Source of the DNA: JAMXLO01 sp963749575
GTDB taxonomy: Bacteria > Pseudomonadota > Alphaproteobacteria > Acetobacterales > Acetobacteraceae
DNA: 64,000 nucleotides
NCBI GenBank assembly: GCA_963749575.1
Contig: CAVVNM010000023.1
Location: 186,001-250,000 of the forward strand
Direction: 5' to 3'
Positions 27,639 through 36,531 of the stretch are shown here, in pieces (the stretch's first letter is position 1; the number at the start of each line of letters is the position of its first letter). The notes beneath the pieces were generated by a model. The model saw nothing but the letters and a program-made list of their open reading frames with translations. It was not told the DNA's origin and made no database searches. Made by a program: the position numbers and the translations under genes.

Positions 27639-29176
27639 TCCTCGCGTGGATGGGCGAACACGGTGTCGGCGTCGCCCTGTTCCACCACGCGGCCATGGCG
27701 CAGCACCACCACGCGGTGCGCGAGCGCGCGCACCACCTTCAGATCGTGGCTGATGAACAGATAGGCGAGGCGATGGACCTGTTGCAGGCGGCGCAGCAGA
27801 TCGACGATCTGTGCCTGCACCGACATGTCCAGCGCGCTGGTGGGTTCATCCAGCACGACGAAGCGCGGCTTCAGCACCATGGCGCGTGCGATCGCGATGC
27901 GCTGTCGCTGTCCGCCGCTGAACTCATGCGGATAGCGTTCCGCCGAGTCGGCGGGCAGCCCGACCTCCTCGAGTTCTGCGGCCACCCGGTGCTCGCGTTC
28001 GGCGCGGCTGAGCTCAGGTTCGTGCACGCGCAGCCCTTCGGCGACCACCTCGCCGACCGGCATGCGGGGCGAAAGGCTGCCGTACGGGTCCTGGAATACG
28101 ATCTGCATGCATGAGCGCAGCGAGCTCATCTGGCGTCGATTGAGGGTGGCGATGTCCGCGCCGTCGAACGTGATGTGACCGGTGGCGCGTTCCAGTCCCA
28201 GTGACGCCAGCGCCATCGTGGTCTTGCCGGAACCGGATTCGCCGACCAGTCCCAGCGTCTCGCCTTCGCGCACCGCGAGCGACACGCCGTCCACTGCGCG
28301 CACATGACCGACGGTCCGGCGCATCACGCCGCGGCGGATGGCAAAATGTACCTTCACGTCATCGGCCTGCAGCAGACACTGCGCATCGTTCGGCAGTGGC
28401 GCGGGCCGTCCCTTCGGCACGGCCGCAAGCAGCATGCAGGTATAGGGATGGATCGGTGCCTCGAACACTTCGGCGACGGTGCCGGCCTCGACCACCGCGC
28501 CGTCCTTCATCACACACACCCGATCAGCGAAGCGGCGCACGATCTGGAGGTCGTGGGTGATCAGCAACAGCGCCATCCGGCGCTCGGTTCTGAGCCGCGT
28601 CAGCAACTTCAGAATCTGCGCCTGGATGGTGACGTCCAGCGCGGTGGTCGGTTCGTCGGCGATCAGCAGCACGGGATTGTTGGCCAGTGCCATGGCGATC
28701 ATGACGCGCTGCCGCTGGCCGCCGGAGAGCTGATGCGGGTACGCCTCCAGCCGGTTCTCGGCGTCGGCGAAGCCGGCCTGGCGCAGCGCGTCGATCACGC
28801 GTTCACGCAGGCTGTGCGCGGGGATGCGGCGATGCAGCGTGACCGCCTCGGCAACCTGGCGACCGATGCGGTGCAGCGGGTTGAGGCTGTTCATCGGTTC
28901 CTGGAACACCATGCCGGCCAGTTCACCGCGCGCGCGATGCAGCGTGTCGGCGTCAGCACCGATCATCTGCTCGCCGTCCAGCATGATGCTGCCGGTGGGA
29001 TTACTGCCGCCCGATGGCAGGAGTTGCAGCAGCGATAGCGCGGTGACCGACTTGCCGGAACCGGATTCACCGACCAGCGCCAGGGTTTCGCCGCGGTTGA
29101 GGGTGAACGACACGTCCTCGACCACGCGCTTCGCGCCGAAGGCGACCGACAGGTTCTCGACCTCGACCAGGCTCAT
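27593..29176 (-). CDS. yejF: Peptide ABC transporter, dual ATP-binding protein YejF
   Basis: YejF powers the YejABEF importer, which takes up small peptides and, in enterobacteria, microcin C. The 527-residue protein carries two complete ABC domains. Walker A occurs twice as G-E-S-G-S-G-K-S/T, signature motifs as L-S-G-G-Q-R-Q-R and F-S-G-G-Q-R-Q-R, and both have A-D-E-P-T or L-D-E-P-T Walker B strands. Each half ends in the oppF-type peptide-binding cap region with H-P-Y-T or H-P-R-E. It is the last gene of the yejABEF run, separated from yejE by a 121-bp gap that holds a palindromic repeat. The frame is intact. Confidence 0.93.
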   Translation of the reverse strand: MSLVEVENLSVAFGAKRVVEDVSFTLNRGETLALVGESGSGKSVTALSLLQLLPSGGSNPTGSIMLDGEQMIGADADTLHRARGELAGMVFQEPMNSLNPLHRIGRQVAEAVTLHRRIPAHSLRERVIDALRQAGFADAENRLEAYPHQLSGGQRQRVMIAMALANNPVLLIADEPTTALDVTIQAQILKLLTRLRTERRMALLLITHDLQIVRRFADRVCVMKDGAVVEAGTVAEVFEAPIHPYTCMLLAAVPKGRPAPLPNDAQCLLQADDVKVHFAIRRGVMRRTVGHVRAVDGVSLAVREGETLGLVGESGSGKTTMALASLGLERATGHITFDGADIATLNRRQMSSLRSCMQIVFQDPYGSLSPRMPVGEVVAEGLRVHEPELSRAEREHRVAAELEEVGLPADSAERYPHEFSGGQRQRIAIARAMVLKPRFVVLDEPTSALDMSVQAQIVDLLRRLQQVHRLAYLFISHDLKVVRALAHRVVVLRHGRVVEQGDADTVFAHPREDYTRALMTAAFALDA

Positions 29177-29198
29177 CGCCGATCACCAACGAAAGGGT

Positions 29199-29289
29199 CA
29201 CCACCAAGACACCAAGGCACGAAGGCAGACGTTACGCGCTTCGCGCGAAACGCGAATTCGCTGGTTCGTGCCTTGGTGTCGTTGTGGTG
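29199..29289. repeat. Palindromic intergenic repeat inside the yej operon
   Basis: Arms 29199-29223 and 29265-29289 are inverted repeats with 23 of 25 positions matching; the left arm begins CACCACCAAGACACCAAGGC. The loop holds a second small palindrome (GCGCTTCGCGC). Similar ACCAAGGCAC repeats are known in many bacterial intergenic spaces. Between yejE and yejF it could form a stable hairpin in the message. Confidence 0.85.
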
Positions 29290-29297
29290 CATTATTC

Positions 29298-30327
29298 TCA
29301 TACCGGCAACCGCCGTGGATCGAACGAGTCGCGCACCGCCTCGCCGACGAAGATCAGCAGCGTCAGCACGCCACCCAACACGAAGAACGCGGTGAACCCG
29401 AGCCATGGCGCCTGTAGATTGCTCCTTGCCTGTGCGACCAGCTCGCCGAGCGAGGGCGAACCCGGCGGCAGGCCGAAGCCGAGGAAGTCCAGGGTGGACA
29501 GCAGTGTGACCGAGCCGGACAGGATGAACGGCAGATAGGTGAGCGTCGCCACCATCGCGTTGGGCAGGATGTGCCGCCGCATCACGGTGATGTCGGAGAC
29601 ACCGAGTGCCCTTGCCGCGCGGACGTATTCAAGGTTGCGGCCGCGCAGGAATTCGGCGCGCACCAGGCCGGTCAGGTTCATCCACCGGAACAACAGCAGG
29701 AATATCAGCAGCACCCAGAAACTGGGTGTGATGATGCTGGCGAGAATGATCAGCAGATAGAGTTCCGGCATGCCATTCCAAACCTCGATGAAGCGTTGGA
29801 ACAACAGGTCCATCAGCCCGCCATAGTAGCCTTGTACCGCGCCGGCAATGATACCGACGACCGAGGTGACCGCGGTCAGCGAAAAGCCGAACAGCACGGA
29901 AAGGCGCAGGCCGTAGATGACCCGGGCCAGGACATCACGCGCCTGGTCGTCGGTGCCCAGCAGATTCCGCAGCGATGGTGGCGAGGGAGCCGGGCTGGGC
30001 AGGTCCTTGACCGTGGTCGCGTAGTTGTAAGGGACCACAGGCCAGAGCATCCAGCCATGTGCCTCGATCAGATTTTGCAGGACGGGATCGGTGAAATCGG
30101 CCTCTGTGGGCATGAATTCGTGTCCGAACGTGTCCTCGCTGTAGTCTTGCAGGACGGGAAAATACCACTGGTGGTCGAAGCGGATGATCAGCGGCCGATC
30201 ATTGGCGATGAACTCTGCGAACAGGCTGGTGCCGAACACCGCCAGGAAGATCCAGAACGAGAGTAACGCCGCGCCGGTTCTGCCGGAAGATCGCAAGTCG
30301 GCGGCGGGTGACTGGGGAGAGCGTCAC
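29298..30327 (-). pseudogene. yejE: Peptide ABC transporter permease YejE, frameshifted near its start
   Basis: YejE is the second membrane subunit of the YejABEF importer. About 340 residues with six membrane segments are encoded once one frameshift is repaired. The EAA loop is visible as E-Y-V-R-A-A-R-A-L-G-V-S-D. Translation should begin at GTG 30327 (V-T-L-S-P-V-T-R-R-R-L-A), overlapping the yejB stop as GTGA. The frame is lost near 30268, where one extra G in GGCGTTACT shifts out of the F-W-I-F-L-A-V-F frame. From there the sequence is normal to the stop at 29298. An artefact is likely because all other permease features are conserved. Confidence 0.88.
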
Positions 30328-31392
30328 CTTCTCGCCTCGAAGTCGATGCGCGGATCGACGATCGTGTACAGCGTGTCGCCGACGATCTGCATCAGCAGGC
30401 CGAGCAGGGTGAAGATGTACAGAGTGCCGAACATCACGGGATAGTCGCGCTGGATCGCCGACTGATAGCCCAGCAGCCCAAGTCCATCGAGCGAGAACAC
30501 GATCTCCACCAGCAAGGCCGAGGTGAACAGGATGCTGATAAAGGCCTGCGGGAAGCCGGCGACGACCAGCAGCATGGCGTTGCGAAACACATGGCCGTAG
30601 AGCACCCGCTGCTCGCTGGCCCCCTTGGCGCGGGCGGTAACGGTATACTGCTTGCCGATCTCCTCGAGGAAGCAGTTCTTGCTCAACATCGTCAGGCTGG
30701 CGAAGCCGCCGGCCACCATGGCGAGCGTCGGCAGCGCCATATGCCACGCATAATCGGCGATGCGCGCGGGAATGCTCCAGCTGGCGGCCCCGTCACTGGC
30801 GAGGCCGCGCAGCGGGAACCAGTGAAGAAAGCTGCCGCCGGCGAACAGCACCACCAGCAGGATGGCGAACAGAAAGCTCGGTATGGCGTAGCCGACCAGC
30901 ACGACAGCGCTGGTAGCAAGGTCGAAGCGGGTGCCATTGCGCACCGCCTTGGCGATGCCCAGGGGGATCGAGACGAAATACACCAGCAGCGTCGACCACA
31001 GTCCGAGCGAGATCGAGACCGGCATCTTCTGCAAGATGAGATTGCACCACCGTCTGGTCACGGAAGAAGCTGCGGCCGAAATCGAAGCGAAGGTAGCCGC
31101 TGACCATCTCGAGGAAGCGCGTCAGCGGTGGCTTGTCGAAGCCGAACAGCTTCTTGATGTCTGCGACTATGTGAGGATCGAGGCCACGGGCGCCGCGATA
31201 TGAGCCTGGGTTGCCGAATTCGGATACGGTTGCGCCGAGGCGTGACGAAAGGTCGCCCTTGCCGCGGAGTTCCGCGATCATCTGCTCGACCGGGCCGCCT
31301 GGCGCGAACTGGATCACCACGAAGTTGATGGCGATAATGCCGAACAGCGTCGGGAACACCAGCAGCAAACGGCGGAGGAGATAGGCGGTCAT
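30324..31392 (-). pseudogene. yejB: Peptide ABC transporter permease YejB, frameshifted
   Basis: YejB is the first membrane subunit of the peptide importer. The N-terminus M-T-A-Y-L-L-R-R-L-L-L-V-F-P-T and the F-A-P-G-G-P-V-E-Q extracellular loop are typical of OppB/YejB proteins. Near 31045 one extra base (GTGGTGCAATCTC) switches frame. The continuation N-L-I-L-Q-K-M-P-V-S-I-S-L-G-L-W is read from a second frame to the stop at 30324. The coupling-helix region includes T-A-R-A-K-G-A-S-E. The product would be about 355 residues. It overlaps yejE by 4 bp and follows yejA by 20 bp. Confidence 0.88.
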
Positions 31393-31412
31393 TCAGGTGG
31401 CGCAGCGGCCCC

Positions 31413-33285
31413 TCACTGGTTCTTCGCCGCTTCGACCGCGGCCGCCTTCGCCGGATCAACCCACCAGGTGTCGAAGTTGAACCCCTCCCGGATCGGCTTG
31501 TCGGGATAGCCGAAGCGATCCCAATAGGCGATGTGGAAGGTCCTGCTGTCCCAGTTCGGCACCAGGAACCAGCGCCATAGCAGCACTCGATCCAGCGCGC
31601 GCGCCGCGGTGGCGAGCGTCGTGCGGTCCTGCGCCGTGACGATCCGCTCGACCAGCGCATCGACCGCCGGATCGCAGATGCCGGGGACATTGTAGCTGCC
31701 CTGCGCCTTCGCCGCCGCGCAGGTGAAGTAGTCGCGCAGCTCATTGCCCGGAAGGTCGCTCTCCGGGTAGATCATCATGATCATGTCGAAGTCGAAGTCG
31801 TCGGTCAGGTGCTGGTATTGCGCCGGATCGACCGTGCGCACCCGCGCATCGATGCCGAGCTTCTGCAGCAGTTGCACATAGGGCAGCGCCACGCGCTCCA
31901 GCGACGGTTCGTCCAGCAGGATGGTGAAGCTCATCTGCTCGCCGCTCTGATCGACCAGCTTGCGCTCCTTCACCGTCCAGCCGGCCTGCTGCAGCAGCTC
32001 CAGCGCGTGGCGCAGCTGCTCGCGGTTGTTGCCTGAGCCATCGGTCACCGGCAGCTTGAACGGCTCGGTGAACAGTGCCGGCGGCAGTTCCTTGCGGTAC
32101 GGTTCCAGCAGCTTCAACTCATCGCCCTGCGGGATGCCGGACGACGCCAGGTCGCTGTTGCTGAAGTAGCTGAGCGTGCGGGTATAATTGCCGTAGAACA
32201 GGTTCTTGTTCGCCCACTCGAAGTCGAACGCTTCGGCCATCGCCTGGCGCACCAGCGGATTGGCGAACACCGGGCGGCGCGTGTTCATCGCGTAGCCCTG
32301 CATCCCGGTCGGCAGATGGTGCTTGAAGTCGCGCTTGATCACCAGCCCGCGATCGACCGCCGGGAAGTCGTAGGCGGTCGCCCAGTTCTTCGAGATGTTC
32401 TCGCTGCGCAGGTCGATCTGGCCGGCCTTGAACGCCTCCATCGCCACGGTGGCGTCACGGAAATACTCGATGCGTACCCGATCGAAGTTGTTGGTCCCCT
32501 TGCCGGTGGGCTGATCGACCGCCCACCAGTCGGGCCGGCGCTCGTAGGTGACGCTGCGCCCGAGCTCGAAGTCGGCGATGCGATAGGGGCCGGAGCCGAT
32601 CGGCGGGTCGGTCAGCGGCTTGGTGAAGTCGCGGCCGTCGAAGAAGTGCTTCGGCAGCACCGGCAGGCCGCCCAGGATCAGCGGCAGTTCCCGGTTCTCG
32701 TTCGATTTGAAGTGGAACACCACGCGGCGCGGGCCTTCCACCACGACGTCCTTCACGTCCGCCATCTGGATGCGAAAGCTCGGCCGCCCTTGCTCCAGCA
32801 GCGTGCGGTAGGTCCAGGCCACGTCCTCCGCGGTGACCGGCGTGCCGTCGGAAAACTTCGCTTCCGGCCGCAACTCGAACGCGACCCACAGCTTGTCGGC
32901 GGGCAGTTCGATGGTCTCGGCGAGGTGACCGTAACCGGTCGAAATCTCGTCGGCAGACGGGGTGAGCAGGCTCTCCCACACGTGGCCGACACTGGAACCG
33001 GAGCCGGAACCGCCAGGGAGGATCGACCCACGGGCTGACCATCCCCCGCGTCGACGTGCCGCGAAGGATGAACGGGTTGAAGCTGTCGAAGGTCCCGACC
33101 GAGGACAGCGTGACCTCGCCGCCCTTCGGCGCGTTCGGGTTCACATAGGGGAAATACGGGAAGTCCGGGGGCAGGGCGGGTTTCCCCAGGATGGCGATGG
33201 CGTTGCTGCGCGTCACCGGGCCGTCGTCGGCCAGGGCGGACAGAGCGGTGAAGCAGATCAGCGACAGGAGGATGATGGAGCGCAT
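31413..33285 (-). pseudogene. yejA: Peptide ABC transporter substrate-binding protein YejA, frameshifted
   Basis: YejA is the periplasmic receptor of the YejABEF importer, an SBP_bac_5 (OppA/DppA-like) protein. The signal peptide (L-L-S-L-I-C-F-T-A-L-S-A-L-A) is followed by Y-V-N-P-N-A-P-K-G-G, a YejA-type landmark. The frame changes near 33027, where one extra C in GATCCTCCCTGG separates the first 85 residues from the rest. The second frame resumes with V-W-E-S-L-L-T and runs to 31413. The C-terminus contains W-D-R-F-G-Y-P and F-D-T-W-W. About 623 residues would be made if repaired, a normal length. It is the first yej gene, 45 bp after hisN. Confidence 0.88.
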
Positions 33286-33330
33286 GGGGAACGAAGATGT
33301 GCCGTAAGGCAGGGGTCTGACAACTGAAGA

Positions 33331-34128
33331 CTAGTTAAGCAGCGCGACTATCTCCGACAGCAGTGCCGGATCGCCCACCGACAGCACCCGTCCGTCGCCT
33401 CCAGGCCGCAATGTCTGGCCGGACCAGTCGGTGACCCGGCCGCCGGCGCCCTCGACCACCGGCACCAGCGCTGCCCAGTCCCACAGGTTCATGGCGGACT
33501 CGGCGATCACGTCGATCTGGCCCAGCGCCAGCAAGCCATGGGCATAGCAGTCGCCGCCCCAGTAGTTGCGCCGCACGGCACTTACCAGTCGCCGCCAGCG
33601 CGGCTCGTCTGAACCCAGCATCTCCGGGCTGGTGCAGGACAGCTCGGCGTCCGCCAGGGACGTGCAGGGCCGACAGCCGGCATGCCCGCCATAGCCACCG
33701 CGGAACACCGTCGGGCGCCCGACCGCGCCGATCCAGCGCTCGCGTGACACCGGCTGATCGATGACGCCCAGGATCGGCGTCTCGCCGTCGAGCAGCGCGA
33801 TCAGCGTGCCGAAGGTCGGGCGGCCGCTGACAAAGGCGCGGGTGCCGTCGATCGGATCCAGTACCCAGCGCAGCCGCGCCGCGGGACGGTCAAGTCCGAA
33901 CTCCTCGCCAAGCACGCCGTGGTCGGGGCACCGCTCGGCCAGCACCGCGCGCATCGCCTGCTCGGCGCTGCGGTCGGCAATCGTCACCGGGGAGCGGTCG
34001 GATTTCAGGTCGACGGCGAAGCGGCCGCGGAAGAATGGCCGGACCACGGCGCCGGCAACATCCGCGGCGGCTTCGGCGGCTGCCAGAAACCAATCGAACT
34101 CGGGCAGGTTTGCCGATCCGGCCGTCAA
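33331..34128 (-). CDS. hisN: Inositol-monophosphatase-family protein, probably histidinol-phosphatase
   Basis: This 265-residue protein has all IMPase motifs: G-E-E-F-G (metal-binding Glu), L-D-P-I-D-G-T-R-A-F (metal-binding Asp and catalytic Thr) and W-D-W-A-A-L-V-P-V-V-E-G-A-G-G near the C-terminus. The R-A-F variant and G-D-C-Y-A-H segment are typical of the HisN branch, which dephosphorylates L-histidinol phosphate in histidine synthesis. An inositol-phosphatase or PAP-phosphatase activity cannot be excluded. It lies 13 bp after a cytochrome c gene and 45 bp before yejA on the same strand. The symbol is a family-level assignment. Confidence 0.82.
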   Translation of the reverse strand: MTAGSANLPEFDWFLAAAEAAADVAGAVVRPFFRGRFAVDLKSDRSPVTIADRSAEQAMRAVLAERCPDHGVLGEEFGLDRPAARLRWVLDPIDGTRAFVSGRPTFGTLIALLDGETPILGVIDQPVSRERWIGAVGRPTVFRGGYGGHAGCRPCTSLADAELSCTSPEMLGSDEPRWRRLVSAVRRNYWGGDCYAHGLLALGQIDVIAESAMNLWDWAALVPVVEGAGGRVTDWSGQTLRPGGDGRVLSVGDPALLSEIVALLN

Positions 34129-34141
34129 GCGCGTGCCGGGT

Positions 34142-34753
34142 CTAGGGCTTCGGCGCGGCCGGCGCCGCCGCTGCCGGTGCCGGTGCCGCCGCCGCTGCCG
34201 GTGGCGACTGATCGGGTGCCGGCAGCGGTTCAGGGTTATCCGACAGGCTCCGCAGCCAGTCGATCACGTCCGCGCGCTGCTTGTCGCTGTTGATGCCGGC
34301 GAACGACATCCGGGTGCCGGGCGCATAGGCGCTTGGCTTGTGCAGCCACTCGTTCAGTTCGTCGTAGGTCCAGGGCCCCTGCTTGCTCTTCAGCGCACTG
34401 GTGTAGTTGAACCCCTCCATATGACCGTGCGGTGCACCGAGCACGCCGTAAAGGTTCGGCCCGACCCCTGCCTTGCCGCCCTTGTCGAAGGTATGACAGG
34501 CGACGCAGACTTTCTTGGCGGTCGCTTCGCCGGCTGCCGGATCGGCCGAGGCCAGCAGTGTCGCGATCGGCACCGATGGGGCCGGCTTGGCCTCGCCACC
34601 TGTGGTCGCCTCGGGTGCCGCCGCGATCGCCAGCACCGTCTTCTCCGGCAGCCGTTCGCGCACCAAAGCGTCACCGATCAGGCCAGTGAGAAAGAACACG
34701 ATGCCAGCGACCAGGATCGCAGCGATGCCTTTGTTGACCTCCATACTGTCCAT
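34142..34753 (-). CDS. Membrane-anchored cytochrome c (class I)
   Basis: This 203-residue protein has an N-terminal membrane anchor (A-A-I-L-V-A-G-I-V-F-F-L-T-G-L-I-G) with no obvious cleavage site. A class I cytochrome c domain follows, with the haem site C-V-A-C-H near residue 84 and the axial Met ligand in G-T-R-M-S-F-A-G. F-D-K-G-G-K-A-G-V-G-P-N-L is typical of cytochrome c2 or CycM-type proteins. The C-terminus is a Pro/Ala-rich tail. CycM-like proteins pass electrons from complex III to terminal oxidases. It is the first gene of a minus-strand run with hisN and yejABEF and is divergent from kdsB. Confidence 0.9.
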   Translation of the reverse strand: MDSMEVNKGIAAILVAGIVFFLTGLIGDALVRERLPEKTVLAIAAAPEATTGGEAKPAPSVPIATLLASADPAAGEATAKKVCVACHTFDKGGKAGVGPNLYGVLGAPHGHMEGFNYTSALKSKQGPWTYDELNEWLHKPSAYAPGTRMSFAGINSDKQRADVIDWLRSLSDNPEPLPAPDQSPPAAAAAPAPAAAAPAAPKP

Positions 34754-34879
34754 GCGGCGTGACTTCCCCGTCCAACCCGATCAAACCCGCGCGGAGCACC
34801 AGCCGGCCGCCGTTGCGTGCGGCCGTTCGCCTCCATAAGGTATGCGCACCATAGGGAAACGACCGTACCCCAGCAACCC

Positions 34880-35623
34880 GTGAACCCGATCGTCGTCATT
34901 CCTTCGCGCATGGCATCCACCCGGCTGCCGGGCAAGCCGCTCGCCGACATCCACGGACGGCCGATGATCGTGCACGTGCTCGATCGGGCACGCGAGGCGG
35001 AGATCGGCCCGGTCGCGGTGGCGTGCGGCGACGCCGAGATCGCCGACGCGGTGCGCGCCAACGGTGGCATTGCCGTGCTGACCGATCCGACACTGCCGCG
35101 CGGCTCGGACCGCGTGCATGCGGCACTGGCCCAGCTGGATCCACAGGGCCGACATGACGTGGTGGTGAACCTGCAAGGCGATCTGCCGAGCATTCCGCCG
35201 GTGTATCTGCGCACGGTGCTGACGCCGCTGGCGGATCCCGGCTTCGACATTGCGACCCTGGTGGCGCCGATCGAAACCGACGAGGAGGCGAACCTGAGCT
35301 CGGTGGTGAAGGCTGCGTGCGCGTTCGACCGCGGCCGCGCGGTGTCGCCGGCGCTGTATTTCTCGCGCGCGCCGATCCCCTGGGGTGACGGACCGCGCTG
35401 GCATCATATCGGCATCTACGCGTTCCGCCGCGCCGCCCTGGCGCATTTCGTCGCGCTGCCGGAGGCGCCGCTGGAGCGGCGCGAAAGCCTGGAGCAGCTG
35501 CGCGCGCTGGAGGCCGGCATGCGCATCGCCTGCGCCCGCGTCGAGCAGGCGCCGTACGGCGTCGATACGCCGGCCGATCTGGAACGGGCACGGTGCGAGC
35601 TTGCGCCGGTCGGCCGCGGATGA
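34880..35623 (+). CDS. kdsB: 3-deoxy-manno-octulosonate cytidylyltransferase
   Basis: KdsB activates Kdo as CMP-Kdo for the lipopolysaccharide inner core. The 247-residue length from GTG 34880 equals the family norm. The start strand is I-V-V-I-P-S-R-M-A-S-T-R-L-P-G-K-P-L, with the nucleotide-binding R, followed by V-N-L-Q-G-D-L-P and H-I-G-I-Y-A-F-R. A longer in-frame start at 34817 would add residues not seen in the family, so GTG is preferred. The stop overlaps pheA as ATGA, so the genes are translationally coupled. Confidence 0.95.
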   Translation: MNPIVVIPSRMASTRLPGKPLADIHGRPMIVHVLDRAREAEIGPVAVACGDAEIADAVRANGGIAVLTDPTLPRGSDRVHAALAQLDPQGRHDVVVNLQGDLPSIPPVYLRTVLTPLADPGFDIATLVAPIETDEEANLSSVVKAACAFDRGRAVSPALYFSRAPIPWGDGPRWHHIGIYAFRRAALAHFVALPEAPLERRESLEQLRALEAGMRIACARVEQAPYGVDTPADLERARCELAPVGRG

Positions 35624-36474
35624 TCGGGACGATCGCGTTTCAGGGCGTGCCGGGGGCGTATTCCGACCTGGCCTGCCGGGTCGCCTATCCGGACCTGACC
35701 ACGCTGCCGTGCGAGTCGTTCGAGACCGCGATGGATGCGGTGCGCGATGGGCTGGCGGAGCTTGCCATGCTGCCGTGCGAGAACAGCCTGGCCGGGCGGG
35801 TGCCGGACATCCACCACCTGCTGCCGGAGTCCGGCCTGTTCGTGATCGGCGAGCATTTCCATCGGGTCGAGCACTGCCTGCTCGGTGTGAAGGGCGGCGC
35901 GATCGGCGATCTGAAGCGGGCGCATTCGCATACCGTGGCGCTGGGCCAGGTGCGGCACAGCCTGCGCCGGCTCGGGCTGACGCCGGTGGTGCAGGCGGAC
36001 ACCGCCGGCGCGGCGCAACTGGTGGCGCAGTGGAACCGCAGGGAGGAGGCCGCGATCGCATCGGCGCTGGCGGCGGAGATCTACGGGCTCGATATTCTCG
36101 CCGCGAACGTCGAGGACGCTTCGCACAACACGACGCGGTTCTACGTCATGGCGCGCCGGCCGCGGACGCCCGATGCTTCGGTTGCCAACCTGATGACGAC
36201 GTTCGTGTTCCGGGTGCGGAACGTGCCGGCGGCGCTGTACAAGGCGCTCGGCGGGTTCGCCACCAACGGCGTGAACATGACCAAGCTGGAAAGCTACATG
36301 CTCGCCGGCCATTTCGTCGCCACGCAGTTCCTGTGCGATGCCGACGGTCATCCCGAGCAGCCGGGGCTGCGCCGCGCGCTGGAGGAGCTGTCGTTCTTCT
36401 CCTCCGAGGTGCGGGTGCTTGGCGTGTATCCCGCCGCGTCGTTCCGGCTGGAGCAGGGCGCGGGAGCGGCATAG
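35620..36474 (+). CDS. pheA: Prephenate dehydratase
   Basis: PheA decarboxylates and dehydrates prephenate to phenylpyruvate in phenylalanine synthesis. This 284-residue monofunctional form has no chorismate mutase domain. The catalytic domain starts G-T-I-A-F-Q-G-V-P-G-A-Y-S and ends with the diagnostic N-T-T-R-F near residue 170. An ACT regulatory domain follows (about residues 190-270, with F-R-V-R-N-V-P-A-A-L-Y-K and K-L-E-S-Y-M), so feedback inhibition by phenylalanine is expected. The start ATG overlaps the kdsB stop. This kdsB-pheA order is common in Acetobacteraceae and Rhodospirillales. Confidence 0.96.
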   Translation: MIGTIAFQGVPGAYSDLACRVAYPDLTTLPCESFETAMDAVRDGLAELAMLPCENSLAGRVPDIHHLLPESGLFVIGEHFHRVEHCLLGVKGGAIGDLKRAHSHTVALGQVRHSLRRLGLTPVVQADTAGAAQLVAQWNRREEAAIASALAAEIYGLDILAANVEDASHNTTRFYVMARRPRTPDASVANLMTTFVFRVRNVPAALYKALGGFATNGVNMTKLESYMLAGHFVATQFLCDADGHPEQPGLRRALEELSFFSSEVRVLGVYPAASFRLEQGAGAA

Positions 36475-36531
36475 CGTACTCGCAGGTAGCTGGCCGGCGC
36501 ACAGGTCGATTTGAATGTCGCGTACCGACGA

